A stretch of 47,983 nucleotides of DNA from positions 1 through 47,983 of the forward strand of contig JAJYVT010000018.1 of the NCBI GenBank assembly GCA_021791845.1. Reading direction: 5' to 3'. The position numbers and the translations under genes are program-made. Each line of letters starts with the position of its first letter. The stretch's first letter is position 1. This DNA comes from Actinomycetes bacterium. GTDB lineage: Bacteria > Actinomycetota > Acidimicrobiia > Acidimicrobiales > RAAP-2. Under the pieces are notes generated by a model that was given only the letters and a program-made list of their open reading frames with translations, was not told the origin of the DNA and did not search any database. Shown in pieces: positions 1-7,345 of this stretch.

Positions 1-416
1 GCGAGCGCCCCGCCGGGCGCCAGCAGATGGGCCGCCAGGTCGACGCCCGTGCTCGGATCGACCCAGTGCCAGGCGCTGAAGGCCACGATGAGGTCGACAC
101 CGTCGGTGGAGGGCCAGTCCTCGAACCGGCCGGCCACGAAGCGCGCCCGGTTGCCGAGCTTCTCCTGGGCGAGCGCCCGCATCGACGGCGACGGCTCGAT
201 GCCGATCACCTGCAGGCCGCGGTCCACGAGCGGCGCGGTGGCGATGCCGGTGCCGGCCCCGATCTCGACGGTCCGGGCTTCCGGCGGCACCTCGCCAAGC
301 TCGATGATGTCGTCGATGAGCTCGTCGGGGTAGCGGGGCCGGTACCGGTCGTAGGCGACTGCCGACGCGTCGAACTCCTTCGACCGGCGGGAGGCCAACT
401 TCCAGAGGTCGGACAT
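1..416 (-). CDS. SAM-dependent class I methyltransferase (C-terminus cut by window edge)
   Basis: Reading the minus strand from the ATG at 416-414 gives an open frame of 138 codons that runs off the window. Motif I of Rossmann-fold methyltransferases (EIGAGTGIAT, about residues 51-60) is followed by an acidic strand end (GIEPS) and an F-x-AWHWVD stretch near residue 115, as in UbiE/COQ5-like small-molecule methyltransferases. The N-terminus (FDASAVAYDRYRPRYPDEL) is typical of this group, in which substrates cannot be told from sequence. It starts 19 bases after the CoA-transferase stop on the same strand, so the two are probably co-transcribed. The family is clear, the substrate unknown. Confidence 0.85.
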   Translation of the reverse strand, partial: MSDLWKLASRRSKEFDASAVAYDRYRPRYPDELIDDIIELGEVPPEARTVEIGAGTGIATAPLVDRGLQVIGIEPSPSMRALAQEKLGNRARFVAGRFEDWPSTDGVDLIVAFSAWHWVDPSTGVDLAAHLLAPGGAL

Positions 417-435
417 GGCGACAGTGTTGCAGCAC

Positions 436-1848
436 TCACGGGTCGTCGCCGCGGGCGAACTCAGGCGGGTCCGCACCCAGTTCGGTGGTGAAGCTCCAGC
501 CTGGACGAAGGTCGGCGATCCGACCAGGAGGGCTGATGACCTCGACCGGCGCCCGGGCACCCCCGAGGACGACCCGGTAGGCGTCCACGTCGGGTCGACG
601 CGGCGGCACCGGTGACGGGCGCCCGGCCCCGAGCAGCCACCGCGCCGTTTGGGCGAGGGACAGCTGGACGGCTCGGGGGCGGGCGCCGACTTGGACCGCG
701 GCCAGGGCGAGCAGGGACGCTGCCGCGGCGAGGTAGCCGGTGGCGTGGTCGAGCACCTGCGCCGGCAAGGTGCCGGGGAGCCCGTCCCTCCCCTCGGCGA
801 GGGCGATCCCCGTCGGGCACTGGACGAGGGAGTCGAACCCCCGCCAGGCGGCCCACGGCCCCGACGGCCCCCAGGCCGACAGGGTCACCACGTTGAGATG
901 GGGGTGACGCTCCGCCAGTGCGTGCGCCTCGAGCCCGAACGTGGCCAGCGCTCCCGGTCGGTACCCGTGGACGAGCAGGTCGGCGTCTGCGAGCAGCTCG
1001 TCCAGGCGGGCCCGTGCCGCCGGCCGGGCGAGGTCGAGCTCGGCACTTCGCTTGCCGGAGAGCGTGTCCAACGCGTGGGCCGGCAGCTCGGGGAGCCGGG
1101 GGCTGTCGATGCGAAGGACCTCGGCCCCCCAGGCGGCGAGCGTCCTGGTGGCGATCGGACCGGCGAGCACCCTCGTCATGTCGATGACGCGGAGACCGAC
1201 GGCGCCCCTTCCGGCGACGCTGGGGCGGCCCGTCCCCCCGGACGTCTCGTGCTGGAGCAGCGGCAGCGCGGCCACGGCTCGACCCTGCGGATGTTCGTGC
1301 CATTGCTGCTCGCTGCGCACCACGTAGCCCAACGCGCCCGCTGCCGCCAGGGAACGTTCGAGGTCCTCACCTCGCCACCGCAGCACCGCAGCTCGGATGC
1401 CCTGGTGGCTGTCATCGCTTTCGAGTACCCGCAACGCCCGCTCGCGGTGCCAGGGGTACTCGCCGTGCAGACGGATCCAGCTCCCGTCGGCCGTCCGCCA
1501 GAAGCGGGAGAAGGGGGAGAACCCCTCGGAGGGCACCAGGGCCCCGGTGCGGGCGTAGTGCTCGCTGCGGGCCGCGACCGCGACATGCTCACGGTCGACG
1601 ACCACCCGGCTCGGTGCCACCCGCCGGCGGGTTGCGTCGAGCACCGAGGCGGCGAGCGTCGATGCCGCCACGGCGGCGCCCATGGCCCCCATGGCGGCGA
1701 GCGCCGACGGCAGCAAGCCGGTTCCGTCGCCGGTGAGCTGGACGAGATCGAGCAGGGCCGGGTCGCCGCCGAGGGCCGTCCACGCCTCCTGCAACAGGGC
1801 GTCCGTCCCGTCGTCGGCGACGACGGCCACCTCGTCTCCGGGAGCCAC
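436..1848 (-). CDS. CaiB/BaiF family III CoA-transferase-like protein
   Basis: 470 residues, GTG start. The second half is a standard family III CoA-transferase domain: GLRVIDMTRVLAGPIATRTL at about 218-237, GAEVLRID at 241-248, and the VLDHATG segment whose Asp367 matches the catalytic aspartate that forms the acyl-enzyme anhydride. The first ~210 residues resemble the small domain normally found after it (SRFWRTADGSWIRLH at about 114-128), so the domain order looks permuted. Family members move CoA between carboxylic acids; the substrates here cannot be inferred. A TAAGCT box lies 6 bases before the GTG, which fits a leaderless mRNA. The downstream neighbour is a methyltransferase; SNF2 lies upstream on the same strand. 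Confidence 0.85.
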   Translation of the reverse strand: MAPGDEVAVVADDGTDALLQEAWTALGGDPALLDLVQLTGDGTGLLPSALAAMGAMGAAVAASTLAASVLDATRRRVAPSRVVVDREHVAVAARSEHYARTGALVPSEGFSPFSRFWRTADGSWIRLHGEYPWHRERALRVLESDDSHQGIRAAVLRWRGEDLERSLAAAGALGYVVRSEQQWHEHPQGRAVAALPLLQHETSGGTGRPSVAGRGAVGLRVIDMTRVLAGPIATRTLAAWGAEVLRIDSPRLPELPAHALDTLSGKRSAELDLARPAARARLDELLADADLLVHGYRPGALATFGLEAHALAERHPHLNVVTLSAWGPSGPWAAWRGFDSLVQCPTGIALAEGRDGLPGTLPAQVLDHATGYLAAAASLLALAAVQVGARPRAVQLSLAQTARWLLGAGRPSPVPPRRPDVDAYRVVLGGARAPVEVISPPGRIADLRPGWSFTTELGADPPEFARGDDP

Positions 1849-1854
1849 CGGGCG

Positions 1855-1860
1855 AGCTTA
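1855..1860 (-). promoter_or_regulatory. -10 box TAAGCT of the CoA-transferase gene
   Basis: TAAGCT on the minus strand ends 6 bases before the GTG at 1848. This matches the TANNNT-then-start pattern seen at many genes here, so transcription probably begins at or next to the start codon. No clear -35 element was found. Confidence 0.5.
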
Positions 1861-1934
1861 GGGCTGGGTGAGCGAAGGAGGTCCGTCTCCGACCGGAGGT
1901 CGCGACGGCAGGTGTCGGCGGTGGGCGGGTCGCC

Positions 1935-4900
1935 TCAGTCGAGGAGCCCTCGAATGTCGGCGGCCGTCAGGGCACCCGACTCGTACCCGCCGCCACCGAT
2001 GACGCTCGAGAACAGGGCGGCCTTCTTCGCCTTGAGCGCCATGACCTTCTCTTCGATCGTGTCCTTCGCCACGAGCCGGTAGACGATCACGCTCTTGGTC
2101 TGCCCGATACGGTGCACCCGGTCGATCGCTTGCGCCTCGGTCGCCGGGTTCCACCACGGGTCGAGCAGGACGCAGTAGTCCGCTTCCGTCAGGTTCAACC
2201 CGAACCCACCGGCCTTCAGACTGATGAGGAACACGGGGGCCTGGCCGGTCCGGAACTCGGCGAGCACCGCTGTCCGTCGCCTGGTCCGTCCGTCGAGGTA
2301 GCAGTGGGCGATGCCGGCGGCCCTGATCCGGTCACGGGCCATGGTGAGAAACCGGGTGAACTGGCTGAACACGAGCACCCGGTGCCCGTCGGCGACCACC
2401 TCGTCCAGCATCTCCATCAAGGCGTCTAGCTTGGTGGAAGGCACCCGCTGGCGGGTCGGGTCGACGAGCTCGGCGCTGAGGGACGCCTGACGGAGGACCG
2501 TGAGCGACCTCAAGATCTCGAAGCGGTTCCGCTGCATGTCGTCGAGCAGGCCGAGCACCTTCTGGCGCTCGCGTTGGAGGTACGTCTGGTAGAGCTTGCG
2601 GTGCCGGGGGCTCAGCTCGAGCTCCACCACCTGCTCCTGTTTCTCAGGAAGGTCCTGGGCCACCTGCTCCTTCGACCGGCGGAGCAGGAGCGGTTGCATC
2701 CGGCGCCGGAGCAGGGCCAGCCGGTCTTCGTCGGCGTGCCGCTCGATCGGTTGCCGGTAGAACTCGCTGAACCACTCGGGTCGGCCCAGCAGACCGGGTG
2801 ACGTGATGGAGAGCAGCGCCCACAGCTCCATGAGGTGGTTCTCCATGGGCGTGCCCGTCATGGCCAGCTTGAAGGGGGCGGGAAGCGTCTTCGCCCGCTG
2901 GTAGGCGTGGGAGTGCATGTTCTTGGCGAACTGCGCCTCGTCCAGGACGAGGCCGGCCCAGTCCAGCTTGGCGTAGTCGTCGTACTCCAGGCGGAAGAGG
3001 GCGTAGGAGGTCACGAGGACGTCTGCGTCGGCCGCGACCTCGAACAGCGACCGTCCCCGCCGAGCCGAGGTGGCGGTCACCGTCTCGACGCGCAGCGACG
3101 GCGCGAACTTCTCGCACTCGTTGGCCCAGGTCCCGACCACGCTGGTCGGCGCCACCACGAGGAACGGTGCGTCGCTCCGCCGCCGCTCGCGGACGTGGCA
3201 GACGAGGGCGAGCACTTGCAGGGTCTTACCGAGCCCCATGTCGTCGGCGAGGATCCCTCCGAGACCGAGCTCGTAGAGGTACACGAGCCAGTCGAACCCG
3301 ACCTTCTGGTAGGGGCGCAACGAGGCGTTCAGGCCGACCGGAACCGGGTGCTCGACGCGGTCGGACGCTGTGGCGAGCGCTCGCACGGAACGCTCCCACG
3401 AGGCCGCCTGCGCGGTCACCACCCCGAGGCGCTCGAAGTCCTGCCAGAGGCTGGCGTGGTACCGGGTCACGCGGATGCGGTCGTCGTCTCCTGCATGGAG
3501 CGACCTCGCTTCGCTGATGAGCTGAGCCAGCTCCCGAAGGGCCTCGTCCTCGAGAGAGAAGTACGTGCCCGACGGCAGGAGCATGTGCGACTGCCCCGTC
3601 GCGAGCGCCGTGAAGAGCTCGACGAACGGGACCTCCTCGCCGCCGACTCGTACGTCGACGGCGAGGTCGAACCAATCGTGCTCGTGCGTCGTCGTGCCGC
3701 GAAGGGTGACCGTCGGCGCCTCTCGCGCCTCCCGGTAGTCGGGGTGCTCCCCTGTGTGCTCGACGACGAGACCGGGCACGGCTTCGAGGTCGGGCAGCAC
3801 GTCGGTGAGGAAGCGCACGGTGTCCATCCCCTGCATCGACGCTTGGTGCTCCAGCCGGTCCCCGAACGGCACGAGGAGCCGGCCAGTCGAATGTCGGAGG
3901 GCTACGCGCTGGGCGGCGTCGATCGCCTGCGCGACGGGGGCGTCGTAGCGGGCGCGGCGCGGATCCTGGAGCTTCTCGAGCGACGGTGCCCCTGGGATGC
4001 CGGTCCACCAGGACAGCTCCAGCCGGTGGCCGTCGACATGTCGCAGGGTGAGGGTGAGGGCGTCGTCGGGGACCTCGGGGAGCTCGACGGTCCCGTCGGG
4101 GGACTGCACCCGAAGCTGGCGCCAGAGCCGGGGGTAGGCGACGTGAAAGAAGCGCGCTCGGTCTTCCCAAGGGACGACGACCTGCTCGCCGCCCAGGAGG
4201 GCGTGCCACGGCGCTGTGCGGAGCTGGGGAAGCCGAGCGAACGAGAGCGGGGGAGGCTGGTTGGCCGAGACCGCCGTCGCCGGGTCCCACCAGGCGATCC
4301 CGTGCGCCGGTGTGCCGATCAGTTGCCACCTCGCCGTCGCGAGGGGGACGTCGCCCCCGTGCACCTCGAGGCGGGGCGAGAGGACGATGGCTGCGCGTTC
4401 TTCGCCCGGGGCAGCGGTTGCGTCGAGGACGAGCTCCGCGTCGGACCGGTGGACGGTGACCCGAGCTGCCGGACGTCCCGTGCCGACGAGCGGGATCCCG
4501 GCGTCTTCGGCCTCGGCCAGCAGGTCCCAGACCCGCCGGCTGCCGATGGTGTCGAGCCAGATCTCGTCGGTGGAGCCAGCGTGGATGGAGTACCGGTCCT
4601 GGGACGCGCCGGACACGCCGGACGCGCCGATCGCCCGCAGCTCCTCGAGCACGCGGACCTGGGTGCCCGACGCACGCAGCCGGCCCCACCCCGACGCCAG
4701 GTAGTCGACTGTCCGCCACGACACGCCGGAGCGCACCCAGTGCCCGGAGGTCCCCGGCGCCACGGGGCGGAGCCGGATCTGGGGCGCCTGATCGGGAGCG
4801 GCGGGACGGCCCGGTGCCGACGCGCTCCGAGCCCGGTTTGCACGCTCCACCACCTCGAACTGCAGTCCGATCGTCGCCGCACGGTCCTGGTCGAGCGCCA

Positions 4901-5345
4901 CGGCGCTGCCGCCGGATCCGAGCATGGCGCCGAGAAGGCCGTCCCACGTGGCGCCGATCGGGACAGCGCGCCCGTGGCCCCGCGGCGCAGCTCGGTCCGG
5001 GTCGGTTCGCCCGCGAGACGTGGTGACGGCGGGCGACGTCTTTCGATCCCTTCCGGTCTGGAGGGTCGAGAGGAGCAGCGCGGCTGCGTGCTTGCAGTCG
5101 TAGGAGACCGGGCAGCTGCACTCGGCGTCCACCCATGCCAGACGGCCGGTCCGCGAGCGCTCGAGGTCCACGACGACCTCGTAGGGCAATGTGCCGCTCC
5201 CCATGACCGACCCGGTGACGCGGTCACCGTCGGCGTCCCAGTCGGCGCAGAGCACGGCGCCGCTCGAGACGTACGCCCGCGCCCTGGCGAGCGTCTGCCG
5301 ATCGAAGCAGCGGTCGATCACCTTGCGGTCTGACTCACGGATCAT
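1935..5345 (-). CDS. SWIM zinc-finger SNF2 family helicase/ATPase
   Basis: 1136 residues from the ATG at 5345. An in-frame ATG 35 codons upstream would add an arginine-rich, non-conserved tail; a purine-rich GGAGAGG precedes the chosen start. The N-terminus has a SWIM zinc site (C76-x-C78 and C84-x-H86). The C-terminal ~480 residues form a SNF2 ATPase: DDMGLGKT (Walker A, about 702), LDEAQ (Walker B, about 801), SQFTRF, and QAIDRVHRIGQ (motif VI, about 1070-1080). This layout (SWIM, long variable middle, SNF2) is common in actinobacterial HepA-like proteins thought to act on DNA-protein or RNA polymerase complexes. The exact role is unknown. No nuclease or methylase partner lies beside it, so a defence role is not supported. 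Confidence 0.92.
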   Translation of the reverse strand: MIRESDRKVIDRCFDRQTLARARAYVSSGAVLCADWDADGDRVTGSVMGSGTLPYEVVVDLERSRTGRLAWVDAECSCPVSYDCKHAAALLLSTLQTGRDRKTSPAVTTSRGRTDPDRAAPRGHGRAVPIGATWDGLLGAMLGSGGSAVALDQDRAATIGLQFEVVERANRARSASAPGRPAAPDQAPQIRLRPVAPGTSGHWVRSGVSWRTVDYLASGWGRLRASGTQVRVLEELRAIGASGVSGASQDRYSIHAGSTDEIWLDTIGSRRVWDLLAEAEDAGIPLVGTGRPAARVTVHRSDAELVLDATAAPGEERAAIVLSPRLEVHGGDVPLATARWQLIGTPAHGIAWWDPATAVSANQPPPLSFARLPQLRTAPWHALLGGEQVVVPWEDRARFFHVAYPRLWRQLRVQSPDGTVELPEVPDDALTLTLRHVDGHRLELSWWTGIPGAPSLEKLQDPRRARYDAPVAQAIDAAQRVALRHSTGRLLVPFGDRLEHQASMQGMDTVRFLTDVLPDLEAVPGLVVEHTGEHPDYREAREAPTVTLRGTTTHEHDWFDLAVDVRVGGEEVPFVELFTALATGQSHMLLPSGTYFSLEDEALRELAQLISEARSLHAGDDDRIRVTRYHASLWQDFERLGVVTAQAASWERSVRALATASDRVEHPVPVGLNASLRPYQKVGFDWLVYLYELGLGGILADDMGLGKTLQVLALVCHVRERRRSDAPFLVVAPTSVVGTWANECEKFAPSLRVETVTATSARRGRSLFEVAADADVLVTSYALFRLEYDDYAKLDWAGLVLDEAQFAKNMHSHAYQRAKTLPAPFKLAMTGTPMENHLMELWALLSITSPGLLGRPEWFSEFYRQPIERHADEDRLALLRRRMQPLLLRRSKEQVAQDLPEKQEQVVELELSPRHRKLYQTYLQRERQKVLGLLDDMQRNRFEILRSLTVLRQASLSAELVDPTRQRVPSTKLDALMEMLDEVVADGHRVLVFSQFTRFLTMARDRIRAAGIAHCYLDGRTRRRTAVLAEFRTGQAPVFLISLKAGGFGLNLTEADYCVLLDPWWNPATEAQAIDRVHRIGQTKSVIVYRLVAKDTIEEKVMALKAKKAALFSSVIGGGGYESGALTAADIRGLLD

Positions 5346-5676
5346 GGTCTGTCGGCCTCTCCACCAGCTCGGTCCTTCGCCCGGCGACCGTACCGGCCGG
5401 ATGCGACAGCGGGATGGACCGGCCCTGAGCAGGAAGGACGGGCCCAGCAACCGTGACCGGGGCCAGCGCCGTCACCGCCGAGCGCGACCGTGGACCGAGG
5501 CTGCCGTGCAGCCGCCCACCCGCCCCCCGCCTCAGCGTGCTGCTCGACGAGGTGGGCCTGAAGGCGCCGAGCCAGTGGCAGGTTGGTGGTGTCGGAGGGC
5601 CGAGGTCTGCTCGACGCCCACGCCGGTGCTCCGGATCGAGCTGGCGCTGGCCGGATGACCAACCCGGCGAACGGCG
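5346..5676. other. 331-base gap without a convincing gene
   Basis: Between the SNF2 start and the vapC-like stop. Several frames stay open, as expected at this GC content, but none has a recognisable domain, a good ribosome site or sensible composition. A minus-strand TACGGT about 50 bases before the SNF2 ATG could be its -10 box. Otherwise I see nothing. Confidence 0.5.
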
Positions 5677-6096
5677 CTACGCCTGGCGCCCGAGCCAGCG
5701 GACCGTTACCCCGAGCTCCTCGGCCACTCGAAACTCCGGGTCGCCGGTGAGCACCGGGCAATCGAGGACCGATGCGGCTCCGGCGGCGAACGCGTCGGCA
5801 TAGCTGAGACCTCCTCGCGCCTTGATGGCCGCTGCCCGGCGCACGAGGGTCTCGTCGACGTCGATCCATCGAACCGGCACCCCACCGGGCCGGCTCTCTG
5901 CCCGAAGGTTCGCCCACACCTCGTCGGCGGCTCCGGCGTCGGAGGCGCGCTCGAGAATGTACGCGACCTCTCCGAGGTTCACGAGCGTCATCCACGGCTC
6001 GCCGGTCTGCAGGATCTCCTCGACCTCGGCCCAACCTTGCTCCTCGCCGAGGAAGGCGAGGACTGCGTGGGCATCGAGGACGACTCGATCAGCCAT
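5677..6096 (-). CDS. PIN-domain ribonuclease toxin (VapC-like)
   Basis: 139 residues, ATG at 6096. The four acidic residues of a PIN nuclease are present: Asp8 (VLDAHAVLA), Glu43 (NLGEVAY), Asp101 (SYADAFA) and Asp119 (TGDPEF). PIN toxins of VapBC pairs use Mg2+ to cut RNA, often tRNA or rRNA, and are held inactive by the antitoxin. The start codon overlaps the antitoxin's last codons by 8 bases (ATGGCTGA), so translation is coupled with antitoxin first, the usual order. The active site looks intact, so this is a live toxin rather than a relic. The RNA target cannot be predicted. Confidence 0.9.
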   Translation of the reverse strand: MADRVVLDAHAVLAFLGEEQGWAEVEEILQTGEPWMTLVNLGEVAYILERASDAGAADEVWANLRAESRPGGVPVRWIDVDETLVRRAAAIKARGGLSYADAFAAGAASVLDCPVLTGDPEFRVAEELGVTVRWLGRQA

Positions 6097-6316
6097 CTCC
6101 GTGCTTGCGATCCCGCGCGCGCTCCTCCAGCAGCATTGCCGCCAGCTCGGCGCCCTTGAAGCGCCCACGCAGTTGTTCGACCGAGAGGAGGGGCTTCGGG
6201 ATGAGATCGCCGTCGCGCTCCAGCCACACGACCTTGGTGCCCGGGGGGAACCCGTAGCGGTCGCGCAGTGGCTCGGGGATGGTGACCTGGCCCTTCGGAT
6301 TGACCGTGGTGATCAT
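6089..6316 (-). CDS. AbrB/MazE/SpoVT-type antitoxin
   Basis: 75 residues. The N-terminal MITTVNPKGQVTIPEPLRDR is a textbook swapped-hairpin AbrB DNA-binding domain (KGQVTIP). The rest (about 45-75) is the charged segment that normally wraps the toxin. The start at 6316 is set by a strong GGAGGAGGT ribosome site 6 bases upstream; longer in-frame starts at 6349 or 6634 have non-conserved extensions. Antitoxins of this fold usually repress their own operon, and an imperfect ATTAC...GTCAAT dyad lies between start and -10 box, but binding is inferred. Co-transcribed with the PIN toxin. Confidence 0.9.
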   Translation of the reverse strand: MITTVNPKGQVTIPEPLRDRYGFPPGTKVVWLERDGDLIPKPLLSVEQLRGRFKGAELAAMLLEERARDRKHGDG

Positions 6317-6323
6317 CGGTATT

Positions 6324-6332
6324 ACCTCCTCC
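6324..6332 (-). promoter_or_regulatory. Strong ribosome binding site of the antitoxin
   Basis: Minus-strand GGAGGAGGT, about 7 bases before the ATG at 6316. It is among the strongest Shine-Dalgarno sequences in the window and decides the start. A strong site on the antitoxin fits the need to make more antitoxin than toxin. Confidence 0.75.
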
Positions 6333-6335
6333 GTC

Positions 6336-6341
6336 AATGTA
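6336..6341 (-). promoter_or_regulatory. Candidate -10 box TACATT of the toxin-antitoxin operon
   Basis: TACATT on the minus strand lies just upstream of the antitoxin ribosome site and would give a leader of roughly 12 bases. No good -35 hexamer is visible at 16-18 bases. The gap to 6452 also serves the divergent plus-strand gene. Confidence 0.4.
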
Positions 6342-6437
6342 CTACTCATCGCCTCACGTGGTGATCGACACCGCCCGCGGCTTCGCGCAAGAGCCGGGAC
6401 GCTCATCGACCTCCACCCAGCGGCCGGCGCCGTTCGG

Positions 6438-6443
6438 TACAGT
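6438..6443 (+). promoter_or_regulatory. -10 box TACAGT of the divergent unknown gene
   Basis: TACAGT ends 8 bases before the GTG at 6452, again the leaderless arrangement. It is the main reason for choosing that GTG. Confidence 0.5.
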
Positions 6444-6451
6444 CCTCGCCG

Positions 6452-7033
6452 GTGTTCGTCTCCGACCTTCGCCACTTCCTCGAGATGCCGGACGACGCCC
6501 CCGGACCCGCCCGCAAGATGGCCGAGCAGCTCGGGAACGTCGTGCGGGCAGCCACCGCCGCCGAGGCCGGTACGGCCTGGGTGAGCGCCTTGCCGTGCCG
6601 CCGGCGCCCGGGACGGAGATCCTGCCCGGGTCACATCGCCGTCTTCCGGCCCGACCTCCCGGCCCGGATCGAGTGGCGCTGCGACTCGTGTGGGGACGAG
6701 GGCGTGATCAGCGGCTGGGAGGGCACCTACTTCGACCTGCGAGCGCCGAAGCGCCGTCGATCCACCGGCACGGTCGCCGACATCGTGGTCCCGGACGAGG
6801 TCGCCACGGCCCTGCGGGACCTGCAGCTACTCGATGCCGACTGCGAGCGCCTCGTGTACCGGGCCCGAGCCGTCGACGACGGGGTCGTCCTCAGGGCCGA
6901 CGGAGACGAGCTCGACGAGCTGCTCGGGTTCGTGGCCGCGGAGGCCAACCACGAGCCCAACCGCCGGCGCCAGCAGCGTCTCGACCGGGCCTTTGCCGTG
7001 CTGAGTGACGCCCTCCAGACGATGGGGTCTTGA
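6452..7033 (+). CDS. Unknown protein with a lone CxxC pair
   Basis: 193 residues from a GTG. I do not recognise the family. A CDSCGDEG motif near residue 72 gives one zinc-ribbon-like CxxC pair; CRRRPGRRSC lies upstream. The C-terminal half is acidic (DGDELDELLGF) and helical. It runs away from the toxin-antitoxin operon and ends before a tRNA gene. Codon use and the absence of signal or membrane segments suggest a real cytoplasmic protein. The start could lie a few codons away, but the TACAGT box supports this one. No function is proposed. Confidence 0.7.
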   Translation: MFVSDLRHFLEMPDDAPGPARKMAEQLGNVVRAATAAEAGTAWVSALPCRRRPGRRSCPGHIAVFRPDLPARIEWRCDSCGDEGVISGWEGTYFDLRAPKRRRSTGTVADIVVPDEVATALRDLQLLDADCERLVYRARAVDDGVVLRADGDELDELLGFVAAEANHEPNRRRQQRLDRAFAVLSDALQTMGS

Positions 7034-7052
7034 TCGCCGACGCCGCCTTTGA

Positions 7053-7068
7053 CCCCGGACCACCGGGG
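7053..7068 (+). terminator. Short hairpin after the unknown gene
   Basis: CCCCGG-ACCA-CCGGGG, a perfect 6-base-pair stem starting 19 bases after the stop at 7033. It has no following T run, so termination activity is only suggested by position. Confidence 0.35.
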
Positions 7069-7155
7069 AGCGGATCGCCTGCGGGTAACCGTGGCGGGAG
7101 CACCGAGCCTGAACGTGCGGTACTCCGAGGTCGGGCTCAGGGAGTCGCAGACTCT

Positions 7156-7242
7156 TGGTGTCGGAGGGGGGACTTGAACCCCCACGCCCTTGCGGGCACC
7201 AGCCCCTCAAGCTGGCGCGTCTGCCTATTCCGCCACTCCGAC
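7156..7242 (-). tRNA. tRNA-Leu (GAG anticodon)
   Basis: The acceptor stem GTCGGAG pairs with CTCCGAC, followed by A and an encoded CCA. The anticodon stem CCAGC/GCTGG encloses the loop TTGAGGG, giving anticodon GAG at 7206-7208, which reads CUC/CUU leucine codons. The long variable arm and the T arm (GGGGG-TTCAAGT-CCCCC) are those of a class II tRNA-Leu. Length is 87 bases with CCA. It lies alone, antisense to its plus-strand neighbour. Confidence 0.97.
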
Positions 7243-7252
7243 GTGACGTGCG

Positions 7253-7280
7253 ATCCTAGCGCGGACCCCGACGGTGTCCG
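7253..7280 (-). promoter_or_regulatory. tRNA-Leu promoter
   Basis: Minus-strand TAGGAT (7253-7258) lies 10 bases before the tRNA 5' end. A CGGACA -35-like hexamer (7275-7280) is 16 bases upstream and matches TTGACA at four of six positions. Position and spacing fit a housekeeping sigma promoter. Confidence 0.55.
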
Positions 7281-7345
7281 AAGCCGGCACCGACCCTATC
7301 CGGGACCGGCCGCCGGCCTGGCCATCCCAGCCGTGGCCCGGTGGG

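Noticed and set aside
2835-5333. Long plus-strand open frame of 832 codons opposite the SNF2 gene
   Set aside because: It is an antisense shadow: no domain, composition rich in Arg/Gly/Val as expected from the reverse of a GC-rich gene, no ribosome site. The same holds for long frames opposite the binding proteins, gap-yvcK, recN and pyrG.
1935-5345. SNF2 protein as part of a DISARM- or Drt-like defence system
   Set aside because: No methylase, DUF1998, PLD or nuclease partner adjoins it. The CoA-transferase and small-molecule methyltransferase next to it do not fit such systems.
5453-5803. Plus-strand frame in the SNF2-vapC gap
   Set aside because: No ribosome site, no -10 box at the usual distance, no similarity I can recognise, and it runs into the toxin gene antisense.
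6317-6634. Longer antitoxin beginning at 6349 or 6634
   Set aside because: The extra residues are not AbrB-like, and the strong ribosome site points to the ATG at 6316.
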